64,000 bases of DNA from JADYZU01 sp964540965 (lineage in GTDB: Bacteria > Pseudomonadota > Alphaproteobacteria > Rhodobacterales > Rhodobacteraceae): positions 1 through 64,000 of the forward strand of contig CAZIOT010000007.1 of the NCBI GenBank assembly GCA_964540965.1. The letters run 5' to 3'. Under the pieces are notes generated by a model. It was not told the origin of the DNA. It searched no databases and worked only from the letters and a program-made list of their open reading frames with translations. A program made the translations under genes and the position numbers. This document shows, piece by piece, positions 1 to 8,113 of this stretch (position 1 is the first letter of the stretch; every line of letters begins with the position of its first letter).

Positions 1-77
1 AATATCCCCGCCGGAGGCAAACCTGAGGAGGAGCCGCAAGGCGACGACGAGGCAAGGACCTTGCGCCGAAGGCGCGC
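1..77 (-). terminator. Hairpin and GGATATT-type element downstream of the PLP enzyme gene
   Basis: Read on the minus strand after the first gene's stop, there is a short GC hairpin (GCGCC, loop GAA, GGCGC at 63-75). A CCTCCGGCGGGGATATT stretch then runs to the window edge. A related CCCCGAGGATATTTATGG stretch lies near 9241-9258. I recognise this as a common gene-end element of Rhodobacterales. Without a clear U-run, a terminator role is inferred. The window edge cuts the element. Confidence 0.4.
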
Positions 78-79
78 GA

Positions 80-1162
80 TCAGGTCAGGCGGCCGCGCGA
101 GGTGACGCGGGCGATGTCCTCGACCCGATCGCCGCGCATCAGGTGGATCTCGTCGAACAGGTTGCTGACCACGCAGGCGTGGTTGGGGATGACCTGCACC
201 CGGTCGCCGACCTGCGGCCGGTTGGCGCAGGCGGTCAGGTCGACGACGGCATGTTCCTCGGACAGCGATGTCACCACCGCCTCGGGACAGGCGGGAAGAT
301 GCCCGTGGCCGGGCACCGGCGCCGGATCGGCGGCCAGTGCCTTGGACCCGGCGTCGAGCACCGCCCGTGTCGGCGTCGGCCGGCTGACCACGGTGGCCAG
401 CACCGTCAGGGCGCAATCCTCAAGCGTCGCCGCGCCCCAGGCCACCTGCATCCGGTCGTTGTAGATATAGGTGCCGGGCCGGTGTTCGGTGGCGGAGGTC
501 ACATGGCTCGCCTGCGCCATGTCTGGCGTGCCGCCGGTCGAGACCACCTCGGGCGGCAGACCGGCGGCGGTAAGCGTGGCGATGGCATCGGCAAGCCAGG
601 ATTGCGTGCGCTCAAGGCCGCCGCGTGCCGGATAGGTCATCAGCCCGCCAAAGCGCAGCCCCGGCGCGGCGGCGATGGCGCGGGCCAGCGCCAGCGCCTC
701 GGCCGCGGTCTGCACGCCGCAGCGGCCGGCGCCGGTGTCGCATTCGACCAGCACCTTCAACGGATGGGCGGGATCGGTAAATCGCCCGGCATAGCCCTGC
801 ACGGTGGTCAGGCTGTCGGCGGTGACGCTGATCGCGATGCGCCCGTGCAGCGCCGCCAGCCGGTCGAGCTTGCCTGGCCCGAGGATGTTGTAGGGCAGGA
901 AGATGTCGGTGATGCCGCCATCGGCCATCGCCTCGGCCTCGCCCAGTTTCTGGCAGGTGATGCCGATGGCGCCCAGGGCCATCTGCTCGCGCGCAAAGCG
1001 CGGCAGTTTGTGGGTCTTCACATGCGGCCGCAGATGCAGGCCGATGCCGTCGAACAAGGCCTGCGCGCGGCGCAGGTTCGCCTCGGCCCTGTCGAGGTCG
1101 ACGAGGACCGCGGGCGTGTCGATCTCGTCGCGGGTCTTGGGGCGGGTCACGGGGCGGGTCAT
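80..1162 (-). CDS. D-threonine aldolase / D-serine dehydratase-like PLP enzyme
   Basis: This 360-aa protein has an alanine-racemase-type N-terminal PLP barrel. The segment IDTPAVLVDLDRAEANL is followed by RPHVKTHK, whose lysine (about residue 50) should form the PLP Schiff base. The C-terminal part carries HACVVSNLFDEIHL, like the metal-binding region of D-threonine aldolase and DSD1-type dehydratases. The family cleaves or deaminates D-beta-hydroxy amino acids; the exact substrate is not readable. Its ATG overlaps the stop of the upstream SDR gene (ATGA), so the two are translationally coupled. It is the last gene of the leftmost minus-strand unit of the catabolic island. Confidence 0.85.
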   Translation of the reverse strand: MTRPVTRPKTRDEIDTPAVLVDLDRAEANLRRAQALFDGIGLHLRPHVKTHKLPRFAREQMALGAIGITCQKLGEAEAMADGGITDIFLPYNILGPGKLDRLAALHGRIAISVTADSLTTVQGYAGRFTDPAHPLKVLVECDTGAGRCGVQTAAEALALARAIAAAPGLRFGGLMTYPARGGLERTQSWLADAIATLTAAGLPPEVVSTGGTPDMAQASHVTSATEHRPGTYIYNDRMQVAWGAATLEDCALTVLATVVSRPTPTRAVLDAGSKALAADPAPVPGHGHLPACPEAVVTSLSEEHAVVDLTACANRPQVGDRVQVIPNHACVVSNLFDEIHLMRGDRVEDIARVTSRGRLT

Positions 1163-1929
1163 GTCCGTATGGCCTCCAGAAAGGGCAGGTTGCCGGCTGT
1201 CAGCCCGGCATCGACGTTGAGCGCGGTGCCGGTGATGCCGGTGGCCATGGGCGAAGACAGGAACAGCACGGCATCGGCCACCTCGTCAGGGGTCACGATG
1301 CGGCCCAGCGGATAAAGCGCCGACACCCGGTCCAGCACGGTCGGATCGGCGGTAAGGCGGTATTCCCAGGCATGGGTGCGGACCGAGGCCGGGATCACCG
1401 CATTGGCGCGGATGCCGTGGCGGCCTTCCTCGACCGCGATGGCCCGCATCCAGGCCAGCAGCGCGGCCTTGGCAGCGGAATAGGGCGGATTGCCGTAGTG
1501 GGACAGGGCATTGACCGACGAGACGAAGATCATCGCCCGGTCGCCGGCCAGCCCGCGCATCGCCGGCAGCAGGGCCTGCGTGAACTGCGCGGCGCCGGTG
1601 AAATTGCGGTCCATCTCGTCGGTGATGCCCTCGGGCGTGGTCTGGTCGAGCGTGTCGGCCCGTGTCCAGCCCGCGTTCGACACCACGATGCGCGGCGCGC
1701 CACCGCGGATGATGGCGGCGGCGGCAGCGGCCACGGCCGCGGGATCGCGCAGGTCGAAGCGGTGGCATTCCCCGATGCTGGCCGAGCCGAGGTTGGCGCC
1801 CTCGACATCGCAGCCGACGACCCGCGCCCCGGCGCGGGCAAAGGCCTGGGTCAGTGCCCCGCCGATGCCGCCGCCGGCACCGGTGATCACCACGCGCGCG
1901 CCTGTCAGGTCGATCATGATGCCGCTCAC
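1159..1929 (-). CDS. SDR family oxidoreductase
   Basis: This 256-aa short-chain dehydrogenase has the NAD(P)-binding TGAGGGIGGALTQAF motif near residue 17, an NAG motif (VVSNAG), a catalytic serine region (FVSSVNA) and the active-site YSAAKAALL. It probably oxidises or reduces a hydroxyl or keto group of the island's substrate. A GTG start at 1929 has a GGAG about 9 bases upstream; an ATG at 1917 (MIDLTGARVV) is an alternative. It overlaps the PLP enzyme gene by 4 bases. It diverges from the RidA gene, about 57 bases away. Confidence 0.88.
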   Translation of the reverse strand: MSGIMIDLTGARVVITGAGGGIGGALTQAFARAGARVVGCDVEGANLGSASIGECHRFDLRDPAAVAAAAAAIIRGGAPRIVVSNAGWTRADTLDQTTPEGITDEMDRNFTGAAQFTQALLPAMRGLAGDRAMIFVSSVNALSHYGNPPYSAAKAALLAWMRAIAVEEGRHGIRANAVIPASVRTHAWEYRLTADPTVLDRVSALYPLGRIVTPDEVADAVLFLSSPMATGITGTALNVDAGLTAGNLPFLEAIRT

Positions 1930-1986
1930 TTGATTCCGCTCCGGGTTTCTTCAGGATGGCATGGTTCCCGCCCGAAGGAGAGTCCC

Positions 1987-2349
1987 ATGGCGCATGAGGT
2001 TTTCGGCACCGCGCAGGTGCCCCTGTCCCCCGCGGTGCGGGCGGGCGATTTCGTCTTTGTCTCGGGGCAGGTGCCCGTTGTCGCGGGCAAGGTGGTCGAG
2101 GGCGGCATTGCCGCCGAGACGCGGGCGGTGATCGAGAACATCCGCCGCTGCCTGGAACTGGCCGGGTCGAACCTGTCGGAAGTGGTCAAGACCACGGTCT
2201 GGCTGCGCGACCGCGCCGATTTCCCGGCCTTCAACGCCGCGTATGGCGAATTCTTTGCCATCAGGCCGCCGGCGCGGTCGACGGCGGAAAGCCGGTTGAT
2301 GATCGACATCGCGGTGGAAATCGAGGCCATTGCCTATAGCCCGCGCTGA
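1987..2349 (+). CDS. RidA/YjgF family protein
   Basis: This 120-aa protein has the RidA size and fold signature: FVFVSGQVPV near the start, a central IENIRRCLELAG segment, and PPARSTAES with the conserved arginine, then IEIEAIAY-like (VEIEAIAYSPR) at the end. RidA proteins hydrolyse reactive enamine/imine intermediates made by PLP or flavin amine enzymes. That fits the neighbouring PLP enzyme and monooxygenase. The start is chosen at 1987 because GAAGGAG lies just upstream; the open frame extends further upstream only as antisense of the SDR gene. Its 3' end overlaps the convergent monooxygenase gene by 16 bases. Confidence 0.9.
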   Translation: MAHEVFGTAQVPLSPAVRAGDFVFVSGQVPVVAGKVVEGGIAAETRAVIENIRRCLELAGSNLSEVVKTTVWLRDRADFPAFNAAYGEFFAIRPPARSTAESRLMIDIAVEIEAIAYSPR

Positions 2350-4085
2350 TCGGCCGGGCGGGCGTGGACGGGGGTGGCGATGCCCTCGAACCGCGCCTTG
2401 AGCTGCAGGGCCAGCACCCGCGAATAGAACCGCGACAGGGCAAGATTGCCGCCGTGGAACCACAGCGCCGGATGCGCGGTCGGTTTCCACATGTTGCGCA
2501 ATTCGCCCAGCCAGGGGCCGGGATCGCCGCGCACGCCCGAGCCAAGCCCCCAGCAGGGGCCGACCATTTCCGCGGTGGCCGGGTCGATCAGCTGGCCCGC
2601 GACCTCGTGCATCGAACGGTAGCCGGTGCAGGCGATGATGACATCGGCCGCAAGATGCCGGCCATCGGTCAGGATCAGCCCGTCGGGCACGATCCGCGCC
2701 ACGCCGGCGCCGGCGGCGATGGCGATTTCGCCGGAGGCGATCAGCTCGGACGCGCCGACGTCGATGTAATAGCCCGAGGCGGTGCGCAGCGCCTTCATCA
2801 TCAGGCCGCTGTCATCCTCGCCCCAGTCGATGAGGAATCCGCTGGCCGTCAGCCTTGCATAGAAATCGGCGTCGATCTGCCGGATCGCCGCGTAAAGCGC
2901 CTGTTGCCCCGGCACCGCCCGCGACTGTGGCACCGAGGCGCCGGCGAGATCGGCCAGATCGGTGGTCAGGCCGCGGTCGGCCGCCTCTTGCGAATAATCG
3001 GCGAATGCGGTGCGCATCAGGGTTTCCGACCGGATCACGGTGGTCGGGCTGCGCTGGACCATGGTGACGCGCGCCCCCGCCTCCCACAGGTCGGTGGCGA
3101 TGTCATGGGCGGAACTGGCGGCGCCGACGACGATGCAGGTCTTGCCGGCAAAGGCTGTGCCGTCGCGATAGGCGCTGGAATGGATCAGCGTGCCGGCAAA
3201 GCTGTCGCGGCCGGGCCAGTCGATCACGTTCGGCGGGCCGTAGGCGCCGGTTGCCAGAACCAGGTGTTCGGGGCGCAGGGTGATTGTCGCGCCGTCGCGG
3301 GTGACGGTGACGGTCCAGCGGTCGCCGTCCCAGACCGCATGGTCGGCGGTCGTCGACTGCCAGATGTCCAGGTCAAGCGCGCGGGCATAGGATTCAAGCC
3401 AGTCGCCCATCCGGTCCTTGGGCGTGAAAACCGGCCAGTTCGGCGGAAACGGCAGATAGGGCATGTGGTCGTACCAGACCGGATCATGCAGGACGAGGCT
3501 GCGATAGCGGCTGCGCCACGAATCGCCCGCCCGCGCGTGGCGTTCGACGACCAGCGCCGGCACGCCCAGCGATTTCAGCCGTGCCGCCAGCGCGAGGCCG
3601 CCCTGACCGCCGCCGACGATCAGCGTATGGGGCTGGTCCTGATGCCCGAGGCGCGCCTGCCGCGTGGCGCGCGCCTCGGCCCAGGTTTCGCGGCTGCGGT
3701 CGGCGCGATGGATGACGCCGCGGGGGCGGGTGGCGCCGGTCTGTTCCTCGTGGCCGGTCAGGTCGGTCGCCATGGTGAACAGCACATCGGCCAGCCCGTC
3801 CTTCAGCACCAGCCGGCCGGTGCCCTGCGCCGTCGCGGTGCGGAAGGCGAACCAGGCGCCATCGGCGGTGCCCTCGGTCACCCGCCAGCCGGCGGGGCGC
3901 GTCGTGGCAATCGTCGCGGTCAGTGTGGCGGCGATGGCGTCCCGCCCTTCGCTGGTGTGGATGTTCCAGGTAAAGGCCAGAAGGTCGCGCCAGCTTGCCC
4001 CCGGCTGGAACAGCGCGGCGGCGGCGGGAATGTCGCCGGCGGTCAATGCGGCGTCGAACAGCTCAAGCCAGCGGGCAGGCGTCAC
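2334..4085 (-). CDS. FAD/NAD(P)-dependent flavin monooxygenase with N-terminal SnoaL-like domain
   Basis: The 583-aa protein appears to have two parts. Residues 1 to about 125 look like an NTF2/SnoaL-type domain (MTPARWLELFDAALTAGD, FTWNIHTSEGRDAI). From about 150 a flavin monooxygenase begins, with FAD-binding VGGGQGGLALAARL, the FMO-like region LPFPPNWPVF, an NADPH-binding VGAASSAHDIATDL and late CTGYRSMHE. It would oxygenate a carbon, nitrogen or carbonyl group using NADPH and O2. The GTG start lies 4 bases after the regulator's stop, suggesting co-transcription with it. It is longer than ordinary FMOs because of the added N-terminal domain. Confidence 0.85.
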   Translation of the reverse strand: MTPARWLELFDAALTAGDIPAAAALFQPGASWRDLLAFTWNIHTSEGRDAIAATLTATIATTRPAGWRVTEGTADGAWFAFRTATAQGTGRLVLKDGLADVLFTMATDLTGHEEQTGATRPRGVIHRADRSRETWAEARATRQARLGHQDQPHTLIVGGGQGGLALAARLKSLGVPALVVERHARAGDSWRSRYRSLVLHDPVWYDHMPYLPFPPNWPVFTPKDRMGDWLESYARALDLDIWQSTTADHAVWDGDRWTVTVTRDGATITLRPEHLVLATGAYGPPNVIDWPGRDSFAGTLIHSSAYRDGTAFAGKTCIVVGAASSAHDIATDLWEAGARVTMVQRSPTTVIRSETLMRTAFADYSQEAADRGLTTDLADLAGASVPQSRAVPGQQALYAAIRQIDADFYARLTASGFLIDWGEDDSGLMMKALRTASGYYIDVGASELIASGEIAIAAGAGVARIVPDGLILTDGRHLAADVIIACTGYRSMHEVAGQLIDPATAEMVGPCWGLGSGVRGDPGPWLGELRNMWKPTAHPALWFHGGNLALSRFYSRVLALQLKARFEGIATPVHARPADQRGL

Positions 4086-4089
4086 GGGG

Positions 4090-5010
4090 TCAGTCTCCCA
4101 GCGGTTCCAGCACCGCGCCGGGCCGGCGGGTCAGGACGTTGTATTTGATCCGGCGCAGGTTTTCCCGCGCGACCGGGCCGAGGCGGTAACCGGTGGCCGC
4201 GGCCAGCAGGTCGATGATTGTCAGAAAGGCAAAGCGCGAGGCCGAGGGTGTCAGCGTGTCGGGATATTCCGGCACCCGTGTCGTCAGCGCGACTTGCGCC
4301 ACCTGCGCCAGATCGCTGTCGGGCGTAGTGATGGCGATGGTCGCGGCGCCGTAATGGCGGGCAAGATCCACGGCGTCGATCACCTCTCGTGTCCGCCCGG
4401 TCGAGGAGATGACGATCAGCGCATCGTCGGGCTTGAAGGTCGCGGCGGTCATCCGCGCCAGATAGGGATCCTTCAGCGCGGTGATGCCGACGCCATACCG
4501 GAACAGCCGGTACTGGGTTTCCTCGGCCAGGGCCGAGGACGATCCGCCCAGCCCGAACACCGTCACCCGGCGGGCCCCGGCCACCAGTTCGGCGGCGCGA
4601 TGGACGGCGGCGGGGTCAAGCTGGCGCTCGACCTCGACCAGCGCGGCGCGCGCCTCGGACAGGATCGAGGACCAGTAGGGCGGATGGTCGGGATCGGGCG
4701 AGGCGGGCAGGCGGTCGGGGCTGAGATACAATTCGCCCACCACAAGGCTGCGCGCCAGTTGCAGCTTGAAGTCGCGCACCCCGTCGCAGCCGATGGCGCG
4801 GCAGAACCGCGTCACCGTCGGCTGGCTGACGCCGGCGCGTGTGGCGATGTCGCCGTTCGACGCCTCGACCGCGGATTGCACATCGGCCAGCACGGTATCG
4901 GCCACCGCCTGTTCCGAAGGGCTGAGGGTGGCGTAGCTGTCCTTGATGCGGGCGATGATATCGGGAACCCGCGTGCGCAGGTCGGATTCCATCTGACGCA
5001 ACCGTGGCAT
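4090..5010 (-). CDS. MurR/RpiR family transcriptional regulator
   Basis: This 306-aa regulator has an N-terminal HTH (ATRAGVSQPTVTRFCRAIGCDGVRDFKLQLAR, about residues 56-87) and a C-terminal SIS domain (VTVFGLGGSSSALAEE, VISSTGRTREVIDAVDLAR) that senses a phosphosugar-like or related ligand. SIS proteins of this family bind sugar phosphates, but relatives control other catabolic operons. AGGAAAGGG precedes the ATG. It is divergent from the ABC transporter operon. Two palindromes in the 228-base gap are probable operators, so it likely controls both the transporter operon and itself together with the monooxygenase gene. Confidence 0.9.
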   Translation of the reverse strand: MPRLRQMESDLRTRVPDIIARIKDSYATLSPSEQAVADTVLADVQSAVEASNGDIATRAGVSQPTVTRFCRAIGCDGVRDFKLQLARSLVVGELYLSPDRLPASPDPDHPPYWSSILSEARAALVEVERQLDPAAVHRAAELVAGARRVTVFGLGGSSSALAEETQYRLFRYGVGITALKDPYLARMTAATFKPDDALIVISSTGRTREVIDAVDLARHYGAATIAITTPDSDLAQVAQVALTTRVPEYPDTLTPSASRFAFLTIIDLLAAATGYRLGPVARENLRRIKYNVLTRRPGAVLEPLGD

Positions 5011-5072
5011 GGGGCGCCCTTTCCTGCCGGTTGCGCCGCAGTTTCAGGGGGAAAGCGGCTTTCGTCAAGGAA

Positions 5073-5089
5073 ATGTAGGAAACTTACAT
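5073..5089. promoter_or_regulatory. Candidate RpiR operator 1 (palindrome)
   Basis: ATGTAGGAAACTTACAT is an inverted repeat (arms ATGTA/TACAT, plus one inner pair) 63 bases upstream of the regulator start. Its form resembles TGTAA-N5-TTACA-type sites bound by RpiR-family proteins such as HexR. Assignment to the adjacent regulator is inference. Confidence 0.55.
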
Positions 5090-5160
5090 GCTGCGGCGCG
5101 GCGAAAATGCCAAGGAAATAAAGCGCCTGTGCGATGGGGGCAGGGGGCCGATCCGAATCG

Positions 5161-5189
5161 TTGACAGGTCTGTAAGTGAATTACACAGT
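5161..5189 (+). promoter_or_regulatory. Candidate promoter with RpiR operator 2
   Basis: A perfect TTGACA -35 box (5161-5166) is followed by TGTAAGTGAATTACA (5171-5185), a palindrome with 5-bp arms TGTAA/TTACA. A weak -10 could fall around 5184-5189. An operator between -35 and -10 would give repression of the ABC transporter operon. A possible GTG start at 5176 falls inside this palindrome, which argues for a downstream start for the ATPase gene. Confidence 0.55.
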
Positions 5190-5238
5190 TGTCCCAGGTC
5201 GGCCCGCCCCATGGCGAAGGACCGGCAATGAACGGGGA

Positions 5239-6009
5239 ATGCTCTTGGCGGCAAAACTGAAGGTCGAGCGCGCGGGCAAGCGGTATGACCAGCTTGAGGC
5301 GCTTGCCGGTTGCACCTTTGACGTGGAGACGGGGACCATAGTCTCGATCGTCGGGCCTTCGGGCTGCGGCAAGACCACGCTTTTGTGGTCGATGTCTGGG
5401 CTGCATGGCCTGACCGAAGGTCAGGTGCTGCTGGACGGCACGCCGGTGACACGTCCGCGGCCGGAAATCGGCCTGGTGTTCCAGGAGGCGAACCTGCTGC
5501 CCTGGCGCGACATCCAGTCCAATATCCTGTTCCCGAACGAGATCAAGCACACCACCCCCGACCGCGACTGGATCGCCCATCTGATGGAGCGCACCGGCCT
5601 GACCGGGTTCGAGGGGCGGATGCCGCGGCAGCTTTCGGGCGGAATGCAGCAGCGCGCCGCCATCGTGCGCGCGCTGGCCCTGCGGCCCGAAGTCTTGCTG
5701 ATGGACGAACCCTTTGGCGCGCTTGACGCCTTTACCCGCGAGGAGATGAACCGGCTGGTCGAGGAGATCTGGCTGGAAACCCGCACCACCATCGTCTTCA
5801 TCACCCATTCCATCGAGGAGGCGATCTTTCTGTCGGACCGCGTGGTGGTGCTGACGAAACGGCCGGGACGGGTGCTGTCGGACCACGCGGTCAACCTGCC
5901 GCGCCCGCGCAACCACGACATCATGGCCTCGCGCGAGGTGTTCGACCTGACCAACGCGATCAAGGCCGACATCTACAGCCAGACCCCCGAGCGGGTGAGG
6001 GCGGCATGA
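5239..6009 (+). CDS. ABC transporter ATP-binding protein (NitT/TauT type)
   Basis: This 256-aa ATPase has Walker A GPSGCGKTTLLW, the Q-loop LVFQEANLLPW, the signature QLSGGMQQRAAIVRAL, Walker B VLLMDEPFGALD and the H-loop VFITHSIEEA. The LVFQE-N-LLPW segment is typical of SsuB/TauB/nitrate-type importers. The ATG at 5239 was chosen because the frame's upstream GTG (5176) lies within the promoter palindrome. It overlaps the permease start (ATGA). It should energise import of the island's substrate from the inner face of the membrane. Confidence 0.9.
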   Translation: MLLAAKLKVERAGKRYDQLEALAGCTFDVETGTIVSIVGPSGCGKTTLLWSMSGLHGLTEGQVLLDGTPVTRPRPEIGLVFQEANLLPWRDIQSNILFPNEIKHTTPDRDWIAHLMERTGLTGFEGRMPRQLSGGMQQRAAIVRALALRPEVLLMDEPFGALDAFTREEMNRLVEEIWLETRTTIVFITHSIEEAIFLSDRVVVLTKRPGRVLSDHAVNLPRPRNHDIMASREVFDLTNAIKADIYSQTPERVRAA

Positions 6010-6833
6010 GCGACGCGATCCCCGAATTCGGCAAGACGGGTGCTGCGCCGGCGGGGCTGTCGCCGGTGCCGCTGGGCGGCGGCGGACGGCGGACGCTGGG
6101 CGAGATCGCGGTGATCGTGCTGGTCGCCGTGGTGGTGATCGGGTCGATGGAATTCCTGCTTGGCTGGTATCAGGTGCCGGAATACGTGATGCCGAAACCC
6201 TCGGCCATCGGCGCGGCCTTCATCAAGGAACTGCCGCTGATCCTGCCGCACTGGGGCCATACGCTGGTGACGCTTCTGTCCGGCTTTGGCATCGGGGCGG
6301 CTGTCGGACTGATCCTTGCCGCGGTGGTGACGCAGTTTCCCTTCGTGGAAAAGGTCATCACGCCCTATATCCTTGTGCTGGTGACGACACCGATGCTGGC
6401 GCTGGTGCCGCTCTTGATCCTGCGGTTCGGCTTTGGCTATACGCCGCGGATCATCGCGGTGGCGCTGGCTGCCGGGCCGATGGTGATGATCAACGCCGCG
6501 ACCGGATTCCGCCGCACCGACAGCGCCAAGATCGCGCTGGCGCGCAGCTATGGCGCCTCGGTCCTGCAGATCTTCTGGAAGATTCGCGCGCCGATGGCGC
6601 TGCCGATGATCCTTGTCGGGCTGATGGTCGGGGCGATCTTTGGCCTGCTGACGGCGGTTGGCGCGGAAATGGTTGGCGGCGGTTTCGGCCTTGGCAACCG
6701 GCTGACCACCTATTCCAGCATGATCAACATGCCGGAATTCTTTGCGGTGATCCTGATCCTGTCGGGAATGGGCATCGCGATCTACGTCATCTTTTTCCTG
6801 ATCGGCAAGAAATGGGCGAGCTGGGAAACCTGA
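6006..6833 (+). CDS. ABC transporter permease (NitT/TauT type)
   Basis: This 275-aa membrane protein has an N-terminal hydrophobic segment (GEIAVIVLVAVVVIGSMEFLL), several later membrane spans, and the BPD_transp_1 cytoplasmic loop (FRRTDSAKIALARSYGAS followed by IFWKIRAPMALP) that docks with the ATPase. It forms the membrane channel with the preceding ATPase, overlapping it by 4 bases, and receives substrate from the binding protein encoded just downstream. Confidence 0.9.
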   Translation: MSDAIPEFGKTGAAPAGLSPVPLGGGGRRTLGEIAVIVLVAVVVIGSMEFLLGWYQVPEYVMPKPSAIGAAFIKELPLILPHWGHTLVTLLSGFGIGAAVGLILAAVVTQFPFVEKVITPYILVLVTTPMLALVPLLILRFGFGYTPRIIAVALAAGPMVMINAATGFRRTDSAKIALARSYGASVLQIFWKIRAPMALPMILVGLMVGAIFGLLTAVGAEMVGGGFGLGNRLTTYSSMINMPEFFAVILILSGMGIAIYVIFFLIGKKWASWET

Positions 6834-6872
6834 ACCCGGCCGCAAATCACATCAAAAAGGGAGTGCAAGACC

Positions 6873-8033
6873 ATGAAGTTGCGTCAATCCGGCCCGCTGA
6901 TGTCGCGGCGGAAACTGTTGCAGGTCACGGGCGGCGGCATTGCCGTCAGCGCGCTGGGCCTGCCGCGGATCGCGGCGGCCGAACCTTACAACCGCGCCTT
7001 CACCTGGATCAGCCCGCGCGGCACGCTCGAGGTGCTGGACGACTATCCGTTCTGGATCGGCAAGAAGATGGGCTATTTCGACGGTCTTGACGTCGACATG
7101 CAGCCCGGGCCTTCGGACGGCACCGCGACGGTGAAATTCGTCGATGTCGGACAGGCGGACATGGGCTTTCCGTCGCCCGGCGTCTTCAGTTTCGGCCTGC
7201 GCGAGGGGATGGGCCTGAAATCCGTCTTCCACATGGGCGCGCGCGACACGTTCAGCCTTGCCTTCCGCAAGGGCGAAGGCCCTGCCGACATCAAGGCGAT
7301 CGAGGGCAAGACCATCCTGCTCGGCTCGGCCGCGTGGCAGCCGATCGTCGACCCGATGCTGCTGGCGCAGGGTGTCGACGTGTCGACCATCACCTATGTC
7401 GAAGCCGGCTGGCCGACCTGGGGCACCGCGCTGGCCGGCGGGCAGGGCGATGCGGCGCTGTCCTGGGAAGGGCTGCGCGCCGAATGGATCGCCACCGGCC
7501 TTGAGTTCGAATACTGGCTGGGCGTGCAGCATTCGCCGCTGCCGGCGAACACCTTCTGTGTCCGCGCCGCCGATCTTGAGGATCCCGACAAGTTCGCCTT
7601 CCTGCAGCAATATCTGCGCGGCTGGGCCAAGGGGCTCGAGTTCGCCGAACACAACCCCGGTGCCGCGGTCGAGGCGGTGTTCGAGCAATTCCCGACGCTG
7701 GGCCAGAACCTTGGGCCCGAACTGGGGATCATGTCGCTGCTCCAGCAGATGAACGTGTTCCGCGGCGACATGGCAAACCGCGGTGGCTGGGGCTGGCATG
7801 ACATGGCAAGCTGGCAGACCTTCTTTGACCTTTCGGCACAGGTCGGCAATATCGACCCGCTGTCGGCCGCCGATGTCTGCACCAACGACCTGATCGCCGG
7901 GGCGAACGATTTCAGCATCGACGAGGTCAAGGCCGAGGCCGAGGCGGTGCCGGTGTCCGAGGCGACGGCGGCGGTCGACATCGCGGCGCTGCGGGCCAGC
8001 ATGTTCGATCAGGCCATCGGCGCGGGCGGCTGA
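6873..8033 (+). CDS. ABC transporter substrate-binding protein, Tat-exported
   Basis: The 386-aa protein begins with a twin-arginine signal: SRRKLLQVTGGG, a hydrophobic stretch, then a likely AxA cleavage near GLPRIAAAEP (about residue 34). The mature part is an NMT1/SsuA-like periplasmic binding protein (LEVLDDYPFWIGKKMGYF, VDVGQADMGFPSPGV). Tat export implies folding in the cytoplasm. An AAAGGGAG element precedes the ATG. It lies 39 bases after the permease gene and completes the importer. Substrate cannot be deduced; NMT1-type proteins carry nitrate, taurine, pyrimidine precursors, riboflavin and others. Confidence 0.9.
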   Translation: MKLRQSGPLMSRRKLLQVTGGGIAVSALGLPRIAAAEPYNRAFTWISPRGTLEVLDDYPFWIGKKMGYFDGLDVDMQPGPSDGTATVKFVDVGQADMGFPSPGVFSFGLREGMGLKSVFHMGARDTFSLAFRKGEGPADIKAIEGKTILLGSAAWQPIVDPMLLAQGVDVSTITYVEAGWPTWGTALAGGQGDAALSWEGLRAEWIATGLEFEYWLGVQHSPLPANTFCVRAADLEDPDKFAFLQQYLRGWAKGLEFAEHNPGAAVEAVFEQFPTLGQNLGPELGIMSLLQQMNVFRGDMANRGGWGWHDMASWQTFFDLSAQVGNIDPLSAADVCTNDLIAGANDFSIDEVKAEAEAVPVSEATAAVDIAALRASMFDQAIGAGG

Positions 8034-8034
8034 G

Positions 8035-8084
8035 CCGAAATTTCGCTAAATTTCGGGGCGCGCGGGAAATTCGCGAATTTCCCG
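8035..8084. repeat. Paired-palindrome intergenic repeat, copy 1
   Basis: Two adjacent palindromes are joined by GGCGCGC. The first (8035-8056) has arms CCGAAATTT/AAATTTCGG with one mismatched centre pair. The second, CGGGAAATTCGCG and its mirror (8063-8084), is a perfect 22-bp palindrome. A second copy with the same architecture and the shared core TTTCGGGGCGCGC is at 20241-20289. There is no T-run, so it is not a typical terminator. Here it lies within an operon, directly after the binding-protein stop. Confidence 0.75.
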
Positions 8085-8113
8085 GGCGTTCCGACAAAAT
8101 GGGGAGGGGAAAG

